Positions 63,241 through 64,000 of a stretch of 64,000 nt of DNA are shown here, piece by piece. The first letter of the stretch is position 1, and each line of letters begins with the position of its first letter. Source of the stretch: Kalaharituber pfeilii (lineage: Eukaryota > Ascomycota > Pezizomycetes > Pezizales > Pezizaceae). Both the position numbers and the translations under genes were made by a program. Under the pieces are notes generated by a model. The model searched no databases. It worked only from the letters and a program-made list of their open reading frames with translations, and was not told the DNA's origin. The stretch lies in contig WHUZ01000091.1 in NCBI GenBank assembly GCA_015179045.1, positions 167,006-231,005 of the forward strand, written 5' to 3'.

Positions 63241-64000
63241 TCAGACGTTGCAGCCAAGTTGTTGAGAAAAACGATTGTGCTTTACGAATTCCAAAGCCTT
63301 TGTACAGAGGTCAAGCGGGATTAGTGTCTGTAGGGAAGTAGTCGAGGTGTAAAGTCTCCAGCTGCTAGGTGTTCACGAGTGATATGATAGTGAACATCAA
63401 TGTGCTTTGTTCTTTGGTGATGCATGGGATTGTTGGATATGTCGATGGCGGAGGTAGAATCGGCCCAAGGTGTATAGGTATCTTGAATTTGAGTTCTTCG
63501 AAACCATGTTTGTACCAGATGGCTTGTCGTACAGCAAGTGAGAGAGCGATATATTCTGATTCCGTAGTGGATGCTGAGACACAGTTTTGTTTAACTGATC
63601 TCCAGGAAATAAGGCAGTCTCCAAGTGTAAACGCATATCCCGACCATGAGCGACGAGTATCCAAACAAGACGCATAAGATGCATCTGCGTAACCAGTAAG
63701 AACTAGAGATCTTCCACGAGGATAGGTGAGTTTCCATTGACGAGTTCCAGACAGGTACCTTAGTACGCGTTTGACGGCTTCGTGATGGGGCTTTAGAGGT
63801 CGTGAAGAGAACTGAGAGAGGAAAGAGACAGTATACGCAAGGTCAGGTCTGGTTCCGGTGACTAAATACATTAGCGAGCCAATGATCTGCTGATATAAGG
63901 TTGTATCGACAGGTTCATCATCTTCGGTAGCTTTTTGGAGCTTTTAATTTTGGATCCATAGGGGTAGTGACTGGCCGACAGGATTTCATACCGAAACGCT
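63241..64000 (-). pseudogene. Ty1/copia polyprotein, 3' end (RT end and RNase H), frame-broken
   Basis: Minus strand, entering from beyond the window edge: CRPVTTPMDP, then a one-base slip at a T5 run (63932-63936), then LYQQIIGSLMYLVTGTRPDL, FLSQFSSRPLKPHHEAVKRV, YADASYASCLDTRRSWSGYA and VSASTTESEYIALSLAVRQA (RNase H acidic residues visible). A second slip occurs near 63470 (after IPIHLG), followed in another frame by IDISNNPMHHQRTKHIDVHY and HITREHLAAGDFT. A third slip precedes the QQLGCNV-stop end at 63241. The order and motifs are typical of copia; with three frame breaks it is not functional. Confidence 0.85.

Overview
The window looks like a repeat-rich chromosome segment of a filamentous ascomycete. 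The evidence is short GT-AG introns with CTRAY-type branch sites, an intron-bearing nuclear tRNA-Asp, a fungal STAND-type N-terminal domain, Tad-like LINEs that carry an RNase H domain, and CpA-to-TpA differences between repeat copies that resemble RIP. The large genome and TE load would suit a pezizomycete such as a truffle or morel, but that placement is a guess. Genes are sparse; most of the 64 kb is transposon-derived.

Layout. 0-4.5 kb: a decayed STAND/NLR-type N-terminal exon set, a LINE fragment, an intron-containing tRNA-Asp(GUC), and LINE debris. 4.5-7.3 kb: a possible LTR and a tRNA-like Pol III unit. 7.3-8.2 kb: an intact hAT-type non-autonomous DNA element with an 8-bp target duplication. 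8.2-12 kb: a C-rich, strongly diverged tandem array. 12-24.5 kb: three members of one unrecognised multi-exon gene family, all on the minus strand (one decaying), with minisatellites between them. 25-48 kb: two LINE families (A and B), their 5'-truncated copies, a non-autonomous ORF1-only derivative of family A, and many tiny poly(A)-tailed insertions with target duplications. A single-pass membrane protein gene (33.2-34.4 kb) and one or two small probable genes sit among them. 49.5-51.3 kb: a long inverted repeat. 51.7-58.75 kb: a nearly full-length family B LINE with an open ORF1 and a broken ORF2. 59-60.2 kb: nested LINE tails and two hAT-type elements. 61.5-61.8 kb: a two-exon gene for a small secreted protein. 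62.8-64 kb: the 3' end of a minus-strand Ty1/copia element.

How the parts work together. Family A LINE RNAs end in a conserved hairpin (outer stem CTCGC/GCGAG or ATCGC/GCGAT; inner stem GCCC/GGGC) plus TAATGATAT and poly(A). The same end is found on complete RNase H-containing copies, on four ORF1-only elements, and on about a dozen insertions of 33-60 bp. The simplest reading is that the family A machinery recognises this 3' end and mobilises anything carrying it, much as mammalian L1 mobilises HAL1 and SINEs. Family B uses an unrelated sequence that also folds into a 3' hairpin. The ORF1-only family and the micro-insertions are the most interesting content here.
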